64,000 bases of DNA from Datnioides undecimradiatus (taxonomy: Eukaryota; Chordata; Actinopteri; Lobotiformes; Datnioididae). The stretch is from contig WARS01000011.1 in NCBI GenBank assembly GCA_008933995.1, positions 13,359,516 through 13,423,515 on the forward strand, read 5' to 3'. This document shows positions 47,910 to 63,214 of the stretch, piece after piece. Both the position numbers and the translations under genes were made by a program. The notes below the pieces were generated by a model. It saw only the letters and a list, made by a program, of their open reading frames with translations. It ran no database searches and was not told the origin of the DNA. Position 1 is the stretch's first letter. Every line of letters starts with the position of its first letter.

Positions 47910-50909
47910 TCACTCTGCCTTCTTCTCCTTAAGTTCGGGTCCACGCAGGGCCACCTGCACGCTGCTCCACACCTCTGTGTACAGCAGAGTGCCCAAGAAA
48001 ACCACGGCCGTGCCTACCCAGTGCCAGGTAGTGAAGGGGTTTTGGAAGTAAAGGATGGAGAAAATGAGGCTGAGGAACTTTCTCAGGGTCACCACCAGAG
48101 TGACGGTCAGCGAGGTGCACTCTGTGGTCAGAATGAACACGCCGCGGATGCACACGTATCTGAAAAAAACTGGTTAAGGTCTGAAAAAAAAAAAAAAGAG
48201 TAGGAGCATATCTGTAGGATGTTGAATTCTTCACACATGACTGTTTCTGTGTGTTTGTAGCACAAGATGATCATTAAAATGCTGTACGCTCCCCATGTTA
48301 AACAAATTAACAGCGTGTAACTTTATAAATAGTAAAAAGCAGTTGTTTTGAACTGCTGTGTGTTATTTTTTCATATCAAAGTGGTACCCAAGTTTCAGTA
48401 GTGCACATATTAGCTTTAAAGAATTTAAACTTTTTTTTTTCATTTTTTACTTGCTGTATTTAATTTTAACGTAGTTATTGCTGTAATCGATGTTCAACTT
48501 TATGACTTTACCAAAATAAGGACTGTGAATAGCCTTAAATTAAGCACAGAAGTGATCATCAATAACATTGCTGTGATGTTGCTGACATTTGCTGCACTTA
48601 AGAATGAGACCAAACCAACTGTTTGTGTCTACTGTGCTAGCTGAGAGTAGTTTCAACAAATTGAGATCAACTACAATGTATTTCACAGAAAAAAAGGATG
48701 TGTGTTGGCATTATTGTACTAAAGGAATTAGCTCTTGCAGTAGATTAAGAAATAGTACTTTTTTTTTTTCAAGGATACTGAGTGATGACATTGACCAGCA
48801 GGTAGATCCACATTATTGGTACAGCCAGTCCAACCTTAGGAACAACAACAGGAGCTGAAAAACAAAAGATACTTATGAAAAGCTGTCATTAAGAGAAACA
48901 AAACGTAAACTTTCCACCAACGGCGAATCTTGAATGAATTGATGGGACTCACTGCTTTGACTGAAGTAGATGCAGTGGTTGTAGATGTCCGTACAGAGAA
49001 GCAGGAAGCCCGGCAGAGGTAGGCAGTGCTAAAAACAGAGAACAGAGCTCGAATTGTCCTACAGATCTATGGATCTTTTGGCTGTGTCCTGCATGTGGAA
49101 GCATAAATGAAAACTCACATTATAGAAGAGGGCCTCCTTTGAGTGTTTTCCATACTGCTTGTACAGTGTCTCCTGGAAAATGCCCATCCTTGCAGACATC
49201 AACAGGGCAAAGGTCAACATGGCAATACCTGGATGAATAGAAAACAAACAAAACAACACTCAACAATCACGTTTGATATCATTTCAATGTTGCTGCTTGT
49301 TGGGTGTTGATTCTCTCTAGGTTTCTGTCCATCGTACAAAAATATGTAATCATCAGAAAATATTTTTTGGCTCTTTTAAATCATTTATAAAGCAAAAATG
49401 ACAAACGTCTCAGGCTTGTGATTAGAGTTAAAGTAATTAAGGATAGTTTTACTATTTTGTGACTTCTATCAGACTAAATGTTTCACGGATTCATCAAAAA
49501 AGGGTTCCTTTGCTGAATCAGTGATCATAATAGCAGTTAGCCGAGCCATATTCCAAATGAAATATCAATTTAAAGACTTCAGGGCGCAAAACTCACCAAT
49601 AAGCCAGTGCATGAAAGCATAAAAACCTTGCTCCTCTGATCCCTCATTGGCAACATTCTGCACAATTAAAATAACAAAATTCAAAAAATATATTACATTG
49701 CAAGAGAGAAAACTGTCTCTCAAAAAACAAAATGTTTTCAGAGGACTCACCACTTGTTTGGCAGACATGATGGTGCAGATGAAGATACCAGCTGAAACTA
49801 AAACTATAGACAGATATTTGCTTGCTGAATACCTGCGAGAAAGAAGATGGAAATAATCAAAGTGCGTACTGATGTTTAAACATGCAGACATGACTTCATG
49901 GATATGAAGTGAAACTGTTGTCGGAGGAAGCAGGAATACCTTTTCTTCAGGATGATTATTCCCAAGATCATGTTAGCTATTAGCGATCCCTGCAAAGAAA
50001 CAAGGCAGCTCGTCAAACGTGGACGTCAGACTGAAGTGGAGGTGATGGATAGAGCTTATATTGAAATGTGAGAATGAGACAAATAACAGCTCTTACTGAT
50101 CTGAAGATCATGTGTAAAGGCATGGCAATGTTGAAGTTTAGGGCATAGTTGTTGAGTACACTGACTGTGAAGAACATGGTCACCATGATGACATAGTTTC
50201 TGGACAAAAAGAGACATGACAGGTTTGTTTTAGCGTCTGTTCAGCATGTTTCTAGCAGCAAGAAGTGCAAACCATCATCCATCAGCTTATTTATTTATTT
50301 TACCTTATAGGGATTGCTGGTTTCTTTCTCCCAAAGTTTGTTTCAAAGATGAAACCCTCTAACGCGATGAACATAAACTGAGCAAATGTGACAATGTTGC
50401 CACATCCTGGAAACTCTCTGAGGAACAAGGCAACAGTTAAGACAAAATAAAGAAAAAACAAGATGCAGATTTAAGAGAATATGGGGTCAAACTAAATAAT
50501 ACATTTGCAAAACACGGTCATGGCGATATTTTCCACGAAGTATAATTCATGTATTTAACCATGCCATAGCTGCAGAAAAGCGGTATATTTTAGAAACAAC
50601 ACCTTCACTTATCTACGGCATACGATGTTGTTGTTTTTGTTATCCTTCGATGATGCATAGGGCTAAATAGAGACAAACATACGTCTAAAGCGGCTAAGCT
50701 GCTTCAAAACATCCCCGTGGCGGGGAGCTTGAGTGGAATGTGAAAATAAAGTTATAATAAGTTGAAAACAGTGAAAACTTTCCTGTAGCAAAGTCGACAT
50801 GAGTTGATTAACAGTCTAAGTTTGTCACTGACCTTACAAGCAGCTCCAGAGACACCACATTGCTACAGCATCCGACAAAAACAAGAACAATGGCGAAAAC
50901 TGTTCCCAT
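47910..50909 (-). CDS. slc35b4: UDP-xylose/UDP-GlcNAc transporter SLC35B4
   Basis: Multi-pass nucleotide-sugar transporter of the Golgi/ER, moving UDP-xylose and UDP-N-acetylglucosamine. Exons in order: 50833-50909, 50304-50417, 50097-50199, 49940-49989, 49751-49832, 49597-49657, 49119-49228, 48953-49028, 48779-48854, 47910-48159; 332 aa (human 331). Hydrophobic membrane segments alternate throughout, from MGTVFAIVLVFVGCCSNVV at the N-terminus to the last pair around VGTAVVFLGTLLYTEVW. Recognisable family stretches include FPGCGNIVTFAQFMFIALEG, NYALNFNIAMPLHMIFRSGS and CTSLTVTLVVTLRKFLSL. The C-terminus PELKEKKAE ends in a lysine-rich tail similar to other family members (possible retrieval signal). 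The last intron is U12-type. It shares a divergent promoter with golt1b. Confidence 0.95.
48160..48778 (-). other. slc35b4: U12-type (minor spliceosome) intron of slc35b4
   Basis: The donor reads GTATCCTT, an exact match to the U12 5' consensus. The sequence CCTTAAC, matching the U12 branch consensus, lies about 13-14 nt before the acceptor AG (branch A near 48174). The frame across it (CA|A, giving ITQ-YVCIRG) is correct. Confidence 0.85.
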
Positions 50910-51751
50910 GTTGGTTCACTGAGGAGGAAATCTCTGTGGAGACCGTGTCACTTAACAAAGCGAATTTCTGATCGGTGCATAATTGCAAGTAGCCGGCGGT
51001 TTGTTTTTCTAGGTCTTCTTCCACACAAACTCCGGTTGAGCACGTCTGAAACTGAGGTGCTGTTTCCGTATCGCGGGGGCTCATGGGAGTTGCAGTTAAT
51101 TTCTAACAAGCGGTACGCGTGTCCTTAAATTTCCCTGAATTTCATACATTATTACACATAAAATACACCTTGTTTCTGGTCAACAATATTTAAATAAAAC
51201 GTGAGTGCAATATGTGAAAATAACGAGCAAATAACTCAAATTAATGCGTTAACAGCGCAATCCCTGCGCAGTCGTGACGTACAGAAATGTTTAAACGTAC
51301 ATGCGTATATCAGTAGATAAGGAAAATGATGAGCAGTCACTCTGATCTAATCTATGGGTACCAGAAACAATTCAAAGGCAGATAAACAGGAAAATGACCT
51401 TGCACTGGTTACGTGGAAAAAAAATCCATTCCAATCCATTCAGATTTTCTTGATGCAAGTCAGGTGTCAATACCACCTTTATTTACTGAGTATATTTACT
51501 GTTTACTTTACTGGTTTACTGGTGAGTTGGTGTTTCTATGGCATCTAAAGGAATAATCTTGTGAACCATCTGTATACATAGACGATCTTTGGTGGAATAC
51601 GTGTGTGCGTGGCTCCGGAAGACGTGGCGTAGCAAATCGCTAGCTTCACCATCGTCGCTGCTTCTGGAGTATCGGCGCTAACATCCAGAGAAGCAGGTTT
51701 GGGTCGTTACGAGCTTTGTGTGAACTAATAAAATCCCCGTCTGCCGCCAAA
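50910..51751. promoter_or_regulatory. Divergent (probably bidirectional) promoter slc35b4/golt1b
   Basis: 842 bp separate the two opposite start codons. The ends are relatively CpG-rich. A ZNF143-like site lies at 51079-51097 near slc35b4 (complement AACTGCAACTCCCATGAGC), and an ETS-like CCGGAAG at 51616-51622 near the golt1b 5' UTR. No TATA box is evident. Confidence 0.55.
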
Positions 51752-53472
51752 ATGATCTCACTCACGGATTCTCAGAGTAAGACCAGTTTATGTTATTTTC
51801 CCGCTGCTCTTTGTCTCTGTTGTGTTTGTGTGTAAAGCCCGGTTTGGCTAAACGTATGAGGTTAGCAACTCAAACGCCATTGGCTGAGCTCGTCGTTACG
51901 TCACGTAACTGTGTATAAAATGAAAAAAATGAAAAAACTACGTCTGCACTGCATATACCTCATTTATGTTTTTCTTTTTTTAAAAATACCTTTCTTGTAC
52001 CAACCACCAGCTTACTTTTATTAAATATAACTTTTTTACATTTTATCTTTAGCATATTCGTCAACATAAACAACCCACATTAACAGTTTGTCACTATATC
52101 CCACAAACTAAATAATGTAAGCATGTCTTATGATTTGCATTTGCGTTGAATTACTATAATAAATAGTTGACTGAACTGGAATTTATTGCTAGTTGAGTGT
52201 ATTAATTAACCAGCACTAGTTTTCAGATATATGGAAGTTTCTTACCAGTGCTTTAGGACAGGATGTTACCACATGTTTGTAATATTAACTGCTTTTTTGT
52301 CCACAGAAATTGGGATGGGGCTGACGGGATTTGGTGTGTTTTTCCTCTTCTTTGGAATGATGCTGTTTTTTGATAAAGCTCTCCTCGCCATTGGAAATGT
52401 GAGTTGGTCAATAAAACTTTTCTTTTATCAGCATCTTCCTCATGTGACGTGACAGACACACCTGTGACTGTATTTTTTGTTTTTGCTTTCTGTGCAGATT
52501 CTGTTTGTCTCGGGCCTGTCCTTTGTCATTGGCCTGGAGCGAACATTCAGATTCTTCTTCCAGAGACACAAAGTGAAAGCCACCAGCTTCTTCCTGGGAG
52601 GAGTGTTTGTGGTTCTGATCGGCTGGCCGATCATAGGAGTCGTTCTGGAGATCTATGGCTTCTTTCTCTTATTCAGGTCAGTTCAGGCAGAGAGAAAACA
52701 ATCTTTTTGTCATCTTTACTCTAAATCAATGTGATTTTTCTTGGCCTCACCTCAGTGCCTCTGTCTTTTTAACAGAGGATTCTTCCCAGTGGCAGTAGGC
52801 TTCATCAGACGAATTCCTGTGCTCGGGTCTTTGCTCAGCTTACCAGGAATCAGTACAGTGAGTATATATTGTCAAAATAATAAAAATTTAAAATAATAAG
52901 TTTCAAACATTAACAGGAGGATTTTTACTGAAAAGTGAGAAAGGACAGTGTTTCTGTTGTCGAGCCTGAGAACAGTGACACTGTTGTCCTGAATGTAGCC
53001 TCATGGGATTCCTCACATAGACTCTGTTGTCTGTGTGAGACCTTCGGAGGTTTATGAAGACTGTCAGTGTCCAGGATCAGTTAGCAGAGCTTAACTCTCT
53101 CTCTGAAGGTCTCTAGTGTATGTGTTGGATGCAGTGTAGTCATTGAACACGCCAGTCGTTTCACAAATCTGGTGCTAATTTGTAAAACTTTCTTTTCAAA
53201 CTTTGAGACCATGATATCATCTTTTCTGAATTTCTCCCTCATTATTGTCATTTCCTATGAAGATAACAATCACGGCAATGTCTGGAAAGTCTTATTTATG
53301 TCCTCAGACCTTCATCAGTAAAACTATTTTGGTTTCCAATGAACCTTGCCTCCTGTTAATTCTTTAAGCTGTAAACAGTTTTTTCTTTATCTGATTCAGT
53401 TCACTAACTCAGGATCTCTTCTTCTCTTTCAGCTGGTGGATAAAATTGGTGAGAGCAACACTATGGTATAAC
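51752..53472 (+). CDS. golt1b: Vesicle transport protein GOLT1B (GOT1B)
   Basis: Small Got1/Sft2-type membrane protein of the Golgi/ER involved in vesicle traffic. Exons: 51752-51776, 52307-52398, 52498-52676, 52776-52857, 53434-53472; 138 aa, the same length as the human protein. Starts MISLTDSQKIGMGLTGFG. Four hydrophobic segments: FFLFFGMMLFFDKALLAIG, ILFVSGLSFVIGL, FFLGGVFVVLIGWPIIGVV and IYGFFLLFRGFFPVAV. The loop ERTFRFFFQRHK is characteristic, and the C-terminus DKIGESNTMV nearly matches human GOLT1B (VGESNNMV). The paralogue GOLT1A is less similar. 3' UTR poly(A) signals (AATAAA) lie near 53881 and 53999. Upstream of spexin, as in human 12p12. Confidence 0.96.
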
Positions 53473-54489
53473 AGCGGGCTGCTTCTGTATTCATCATAGT
53501 TTTGAAGAGTAGATTGTATATTTTGGTCATTGCCACTCCTGAACTGTGAACCCAAACATTTCTCCGCACAAAAGACACACGAGTGTGAATGTGGACATTT
53601 GACTTACATTGTAATGTTTTGTATCTGACTGCCACTTGGACAACAAGACCAAGAGATTTATTAGTTTTTTATTTTGATTGAAAAGTTGGAAGCAGGTCTC
53701 CCATTTTGTATCATTCCAGTCTTTATTTATGGACTGTTAATGTGGGACCACTGGATCAACTCAATGGAGGGTGAGGAGCTCTTTACAGTGTCCACTCCTC
53801 CAGATTGTGTGCCTCTACAGTCACTGAGAGATTTTTGTCTGAATTCCTTGATGAAGTGTTACTGGAATTTTGTACATTGAAATAAATGATGTTAAGCTAA
53901 AATGATTCATGGGAAGAGAAACTTAACTGCTGTATAAGACGTTTAAGATGCTCGTCATGGAGACGTTTTACTGTAACTTTTGTAAGTGCATACTTGTAAT
54001 AAAGTGTGTCTTTTATAAATGTGTTTTATATATCTTTTTCCACTGCTTTTTATGCCACTGAGGATAATTAATTACAATATAATTACCCTGGATTCAACCA
54101 CAGTATGTACTAACTCCCATTTCTTCAGGGTAAAAGGACCCTTCCAAACAAAGAGCCTTTGATTTTTCACGAATTTAACATTTTAGAGATGGCAACAAGT
54201 TTCACTTTACTTAATATGTTAATAAAAATGCCTGTGTTATTTAAAATTAAGGGTTATATTTGCTCATAATTTCTTATATGTTGTTGTAATAATAGTTTTA
54301 TAAGGTAACGCTTCACCAGTTTACCATTAGAAATCAATTAGCCTTAGCATTAAAAGCATTACAGTGCATTTAGAACAATTAAATTCATTTTAATGTATTT
54401 TTAGATTTATTTATATATAAATGTATTTGTCAACATTTATAACCATGTTTAACAGCATATCCTGCTAGCATATCATGAATAATGATATA

Positions 54490-54585
54490 TTTTAATGAAC
54501 TGGCTATCTGTTTCCCCCTGTTTCCAGTCTTTGTGCTAAACTAAGCTAACCAGATGCTGGCTATAACTTGTATTCCCGTAAAAGA
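54490..54585 (-). repeat. Dispersed teleost repeat fragment, inverted copy
   Basis: The text 'gttagcttagtttagcacaaagactgg' on the minus strand, with 'ggaaacaggggg', matches the repeat type seen at 29762-29990 in the other orientation. Confidence 0.5.
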
Positions 54586-54728
54586 TGGAGACACATAAAC
54601 GACTTTTACAGTAACCTTTACATTAAGTCGGATGACACGTGATGACATGTTCAGCTTTTTATGGAAAGCTTCAACACATCAACTTGAAATGTAAAAAAAA
54701 AATCTGCCTCGGGCCTCGTGCAGGTGTC

Positions 54729-54757
<29 letters not shown>
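54729..54757. repeat. (CA)n microsatellite
   Basis: About 14 CA units, 200 bp upstream of the putative spexin promoter. Confidence 0.95.
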
Positions 54758-54759
<2 letters not shown>

Positions 54760-55237
54760 ACAAGTTGTCATCACGTCAGCTTCATTCATAAAATCCGACC
54801 AGTGTCGTCATCACGCCGTGACCCTGCGAACGATCCGCTGCTCCTGAAAGTTTGAATCGTGATTAATGAGCAGTGACACTTTTCACAGCGCCTGTCAGTC
54901 TTGTCAGTTGAGGTATTACTTGAGTCGTAATTAAGCTACCTGTCATCACTGACGCTGTATAATGAGGTGCATTGTTTTTCTTTATAATTCAACAACAGCG
55001 ACAGAGGACGAAGCACAAATCACACATTCAGTACAAGCTGCAGTCCGCAGAGGAGCAAGACAAGCAAGTAAGCTATTATTATTGTTCTTGTTAAATATCT
55101 GAGAGGTCAGAGAAAAGTGACAAACGTAAAGAGTAATTGCTAACACAGTGTTGTGTTTTAAACCAGTGTTTGTGTTATTCCTAGTCATGTATTAGTGTTA
55201 TTTGTAATCAAACTAAATGCCATTTCAGGGCTCAACA

Positions 55238-56363
55238 ATGTCTCTCATGGTCACGGTGCTTGTGCTGACATTGGTCAGCCAGTGCTGGGGTGCACCACAG
55301 GTGGGTGAAACTCTAGTTTTCTCCTTTATTTTTTTAAGCTTTTATAAACATCCTTAGAAGATAAGCCACAGTCTTTGTCATCACCTTTCAGCGGAGAAAC
55401 TGGACTCCTCAGGCCATCTTATACCTAAAAAGAGCACGTAAGAGTCTGCAGAGGAAGTTTAAAACTGTTGAACGGACATATTTTGAGCTGCTTTGTCAGA
55501 TTAGAGGTAAACTGTTGACTTTTGATCTTCTGCAGAAGGACACCGCTCAGGGTTGGAGCGCACCAGTAGAGGGGAAGGAGACACTTTTCATTTAACTGAG
55601 TCTGGTATGTGATGTTACGCAGCTAGTGGGGTAACATAGGGAAATAATAGCTGTCAGCAGTGGTGTAGTTTTATCGTCATTAACCATTTAAAGCTTTCAT
55701 GACCCCCTTCACTTACTAATAAGTGAACTTTTATAGTGCAAACATTTGTAAATATTGCATATTTGATGGTTAATATATGATTTACTTATGTTTGAAATTA
55801 GATAAATGGGATACAAGGCATTTGTCAGAAGAACTTCTGGGTTTCAGCTTGTGAAAAATCTCTCTGCTGTTGTTGACACCTGTTTTTCAGCTGCAGCTCA
55901 TCTGGATCATAATCTATTTATACTATTTATTAAAATTACAACTGCAGACTGAGATTATTCAAAAACGTTTTGGTTTACAGATTATTTATAACTTTTTGCT
56001 TATCTTTAGCTTGTTAGAATGAAATATTATACCGTACAAAGGACTTTATTCATTATTTCTTTTGTTGTCAGATGTCATTTCTTTATTTCTCTGACACATC
56101 TTGGTTTTGCAGTCTCTTGCTATTTTAAAATGTCTTTGTGTCTCTGCAGTGAGTCACAACCAGAGCAGAGATGGACCTGGATTGTCGTGGTCATCTTATT
56201 TTCTGGAACTTCTCCAGCGAGCCGTGGAGGAAGGTAAACACTTTGCCTCAGCATCACCTGAGCGACTTTAAGTTTTTCTTTTTTAAATCTATTTTCTTCC
56301 TCAGGTGGAGGCAATCCAGATAATTACTCAGACGAAGAGGAGCTGAATTTAAATTATTTGTGA
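55238..56363 (+). CDS. spx: Spexin (neuropeptide Q) prohormone
   Basis: Secreted neuropeptide precursor; spexin acts on galanin receptors 2/3 and lowers feeding in fish (family knowledge). Exons: 55238-55300, 55392-55437, 55536-55604, 56150-56233, 56305-56363; 106 aa. A signal peptide (MSLMVTVLVLTLVSQCWG) is followed by APQ, the dibasic RR, then the mature sequence NWTPQAILYLKRAQ and GHR. The usual spexin-1 reads NWTPQAMLYLKGAQ-GRR, so Ile7 and Arg12 are changed, and the amidation/cleavage signal GRR is GHR. The rest of the precursor is divergent and acidic at the C-terminus (YSDEEELNLNYL), as is common in fish spexins. Its position between golt1b and ldhb matches human 12p12. I am sure of the gene, less so of normal processing. 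Confidence 0.9.
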
Positions 56364-57541
56364 ATTGTTCACTATAAGTATTATTCTTTTTGGCATTTTC
56401 TTGTATTTATTTTGTTTTTCCATACATGTCACTTGCACTGAGTTTACCAGTAATTAAACGTGCTACATGACTGAAATTGTCTTGCCATGTGAGTTGACTG
56501 TTTACTTCTGATCCATGCGTTTGTTTGTTGCTGGACTGAAGCGATCACATTTTCTGCTCATGAATGAGCTTGCAGAATCCAGTACGTGTGTTCAACATGC
56601 AGGGATTTCCCTTAACAGTCTGTGTCAGCTCGGGGCGACAATTAAGTCATTCACACCACACCAGTGATTAACACCATGCTAAACACCATTCATCATCACT
56701 CTGTCGACACTGAGGTCACTGAGAGAGGTGGACTTCTGAGTTTTAATCAAAACGGCAGCATGAACCAGCCATGACCTGGTCAAACAAAGGTCGCCAGCTG
56801 AGATGCAGAGTTGAGCGTTAATCCCAATTTTTAGACTGAAAAGAAGAAACATAAAAGTCATATTGTCTATGAAGAGCTACTAAACCAAAAGGCACATTAT
56901 ACTACGGTTTATTACAATAGATAAATGATAATAGTGTTTTTTCTGTGTGATTGATGATGATGAGTGTTCCTCTGTAAACCTTAAGGACATGTTTTGGCTG
57001 ATTTAAGTGATTTAAGAGTGGACTTTGACTGTGGCAGCAGAGATATATTACATATTACTGCAGAATCGCTCCCTCATGCTCTTACTGCACAATGACGTTA
57101 GCACTTTTGTTACCTTGTTAGAAATACGATATAGTCTTATGGTTGTTCTTCACTTCCTCAAAATATGAAATAAAGACATACCAAAGGCCTTATCTGATTT
57201 AAAAAAAAAGCTCAGGAGCTCCATCAAATAACCAAACATGTGCACATGTTGTTCAAGCAACAACAAGCTTGTTTTATTACACATCAAAGCAACAACAGTG
57301 TTCCCACACTGCAGTGCGGCCAAGGACAAATGAGTCAGAGCAGCGTTTCACTCAGTTGATCTCCGGTGAGCAGAAGTGTGCAAACCGACAGCTACGGCTA
57401 AATCTGAAGGTATTAAACTACAGACGGCAGTGGCTTGAAGGTGTGGAAGGTGGAGTTGCCTGGTATTTAGTGAGCACAGTGATAATACTGTAGGTGATTA
57501 GCAGCCAGGAGGGTTCAGCAACACTGCCCCCCACTGTTCAG
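56364..57541. other. Convergent region between spexin and ldhb
   Basis: Spexin 3' UTR probably ends near the ATTAAA at 56452-56457. ldhb 3' UTR reaches left to about 57250 (AATAAA complement at 57273-57278). No gene between; GYS2, present here in human, is absent. Confidence 0.5.
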
Positions 57542-60712
<3,171 letters not shown>

Positions 60713-63214
60713 TTTCAGTGCTGAGGAGTGCAGTATTGAGTAAAGGGGAGAAGGAGGAGGAGGAGGAGGAGAGGGATTTCCTGGTCATTAAACATGTTGA
60801 CTGTAGACAAGTGACAAACACTATAGACAGACACAACTAAGGGAAACAGCCCTGCATGCAGAAAGTGGGCTGCGTGCTCAAACTTCATAAATACTGCATT
60901 CAGGATGTGGCAAGTTATATTTTGAGTGTAGAGGGATTACACATTAAGCCTGACATTTATCTCAGCAGCACTAATGGAAGCATTTACAAGAAAAAAAACC
61001 CCCACAGTGACTTAGCTCTGTGCCACACATTATTCTCCTGCAGAGTTCACCTTGAAAAGACATGCGGCCATACACAAAAACAGCAGCGATACTTGCATTT
61101 CTCTGCGATGCTCCGAACTGCGAGGTATAAATACCACCATGTAATCAGCATGGCAAACTGAATGGATACCTAAGGTGTGTTCTCACAGAGCTGCGTATCC
61201 CCTGCATTCACAACACCTCCCACAGTCACTGTTTGCGCAATCCAGACAGTCGAGGTAGGTATCCGGTCAGCTGCAGCGGTAGCACAGAGCACATGTGACT
61301 CAGGGCTGGACTGGGGAGCTGTGAGCAGCACAGTGCTCCTCTCCACTCCCTCCACCCTCCTCCCCAAATGAAGGACGGAGCACTATAATCGGATGCCAAA
61401 CTTGACTGACTGACTGCAGACTGTTAAAGGAGTTACTGTAATCCCTTAACGCTGCCTCCATCTGCTGCATCTGATCTACAGATAAATGTTAACCTTGTAT
61501 CTAATGAGATGTCTCTAAACAATAACAAATCACTTCTATCGTACATGGTTGCAAAAAGGATTTGACAAATTATGTCAGCTAAATTCTCTTTCTGAGATAA
61601 ATGTAGTACAATGCATTATCCTACATTATAGCTATAATGTTGCCACTGTTAAGTAACAACAGGCAGAAATCTGAATTATGCATGATCTAGCTGTCACACA
61701 ATTTTCAGCAAATTGCACATCTGGGAATGGTTTTTCTTGATGCTGCAGATTGTACATGCTGTCCTCAGTACCAAGTTGTCTCGCAGACTGTCTATGCAAG
61801 AGATTACTGCTTGAAACTAGAGGTGCCCGGCTATTAAAATGGGTTATGATAAAGGCTGTCAATGAACCAGTCCTGAAATAAATCATGTTGAGCCAAGACG
61901 TCTGCAAAAAACAGCCATCCCTCTCCAGATCAAGCTCCACTGAATGGCAGTGATAAACTGTCCATTCATCAGCCCTGAGTCGAACTGGATTATCAAGAGA
62001 AAGCGTTGTGCACTCAACGCATGTAAACACAAGCAGTTAATGAGGTGGCTTAGCCTGCAAGGTCACAGAGGTTACAGTCAATTCAATGATTTTTATGCAA
62101 AATGCAAAATGTAATGCAAAATAAAAACATAGTTGGTACCTAAATGATCAGGGAACCAATGATTTATCAAAGAATTTTCTTTTATTCACACAGCTGCATG
62201 TGTGACCTGAGAAGGCTTGGTCACTCTTGAACTTGAACGCAGACAGCGCGTGTTACAGATGGCAGACCACACAGTGAGCATCTTAAAACTATAAACAGTG
62301 AGTGAGTCTATACAGGTGATATCTATGGACACTGTGCTCTAGGAATAATGCATTAGTCACTTAAGACACAAAGTCCCAGATGAAACTACATCACAAGAAA
62401 ATAACCAACCCTTGTGAAAATAAATCAAAATGATCATTATCTGATTTATCTCAGTTATCCTGGGTACCTGGAGAGAAAAGGTTAAACTGAAAGCTGATGA
62501 AAAGACTGTGTTTATCCTGCACATACAAGTGCAATTGTGAAATCCTTCTTGTGCTTATATGTGCAGGATAAAGAGATGAATAAAATGGATTTAAATTGCA
62601 ATTTCACAATGTAACACCTAAAAAAAATAAAGACAACAAAAAAACTAAACTCTGCACAAAGAGCACAGAGAGCATGAGGAGCAGGACGCATGAAAAACAA
62701 ATTCAACTACTTTTACTACATAAACAACAGAAAAGTGCACCACAAACCAGAATCTAATGAAACCACATATCAATATACCTGCCTCCTGCAGATATTTCAA
62801 ACCTCCACATAACAAAAAAAAACCATTGCTGTTCACCTGTTGTCTTGAGGGTCCAGTTACTTTGAGTCTAAATCCTCGTCCTCTCTCCAACACTCCACTG
62901 ACGCTCACCCTTGGTGTGGTGTGCTATGTGCCTGCTGCTCCTCTTCCTGCTCTTCTGTCAGGCTGCAGCCTGCTGGATTTAATTGACTAAGCCTCTCCAT
63001 CCCCTACAAAGTCTCAGTTTGGCACTCTGAGGGTCACCTCAGTCAGCTGTTGCAAACGTATACATGCATACATGTCTACATGTATGTATTTCCTGTTAAA
63101 TATTGAAGAACTTTGACAAAGGTTATCAATTAGTTGAAAACATTTTTTATGTTACACTTCATCTGGAATTGCAAATAAATGTCTGCTTCATGGTTTCACT
63201 GTGCTACTTTAAGG
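60713..63214. other. ldhb upstream region, no gene recognised
   Basis: A GGA-rich run at 60749-60771 lies just upstream of the ldhb start, probably in its 5' UTR or promoter. The ldhb transcription start is not located. A 132-codon open frame at 61632-62030 (minus) has no recognisable motif. A short inverted-repeat pair 'cctgcacatacaagtgcaat' / 'gtgcttatatgtgcaggat' (62517-62570) could form a hairpin. Confidence 0.4.

Larger units (their letters stand above)
53473..55237. other. golt1b 3' UTR and spexin upstream region
   Basis: The first ~530 bp is golt1b 3' UTR. About 54490-54585 is an inverted teleost repeat ('ctgtttccccctgtttccagtctttgtgctaa'), followed by a CA microsatellite at 54729-54757. 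A TATA-like TATAATG at 54958-54964 precedes a probable non-coding first exon of spexin, ending at a GTAAGC donor at 55078; the coding exon is entered at 55229. Confidence 0.5.

Noticed and set aside
61632-62030. 132-codon open frame on the minus strand
   Set aside because: No recognisable domain, no splice partners, and ordinary AT-rich surroundings; unsupported without transcripts.
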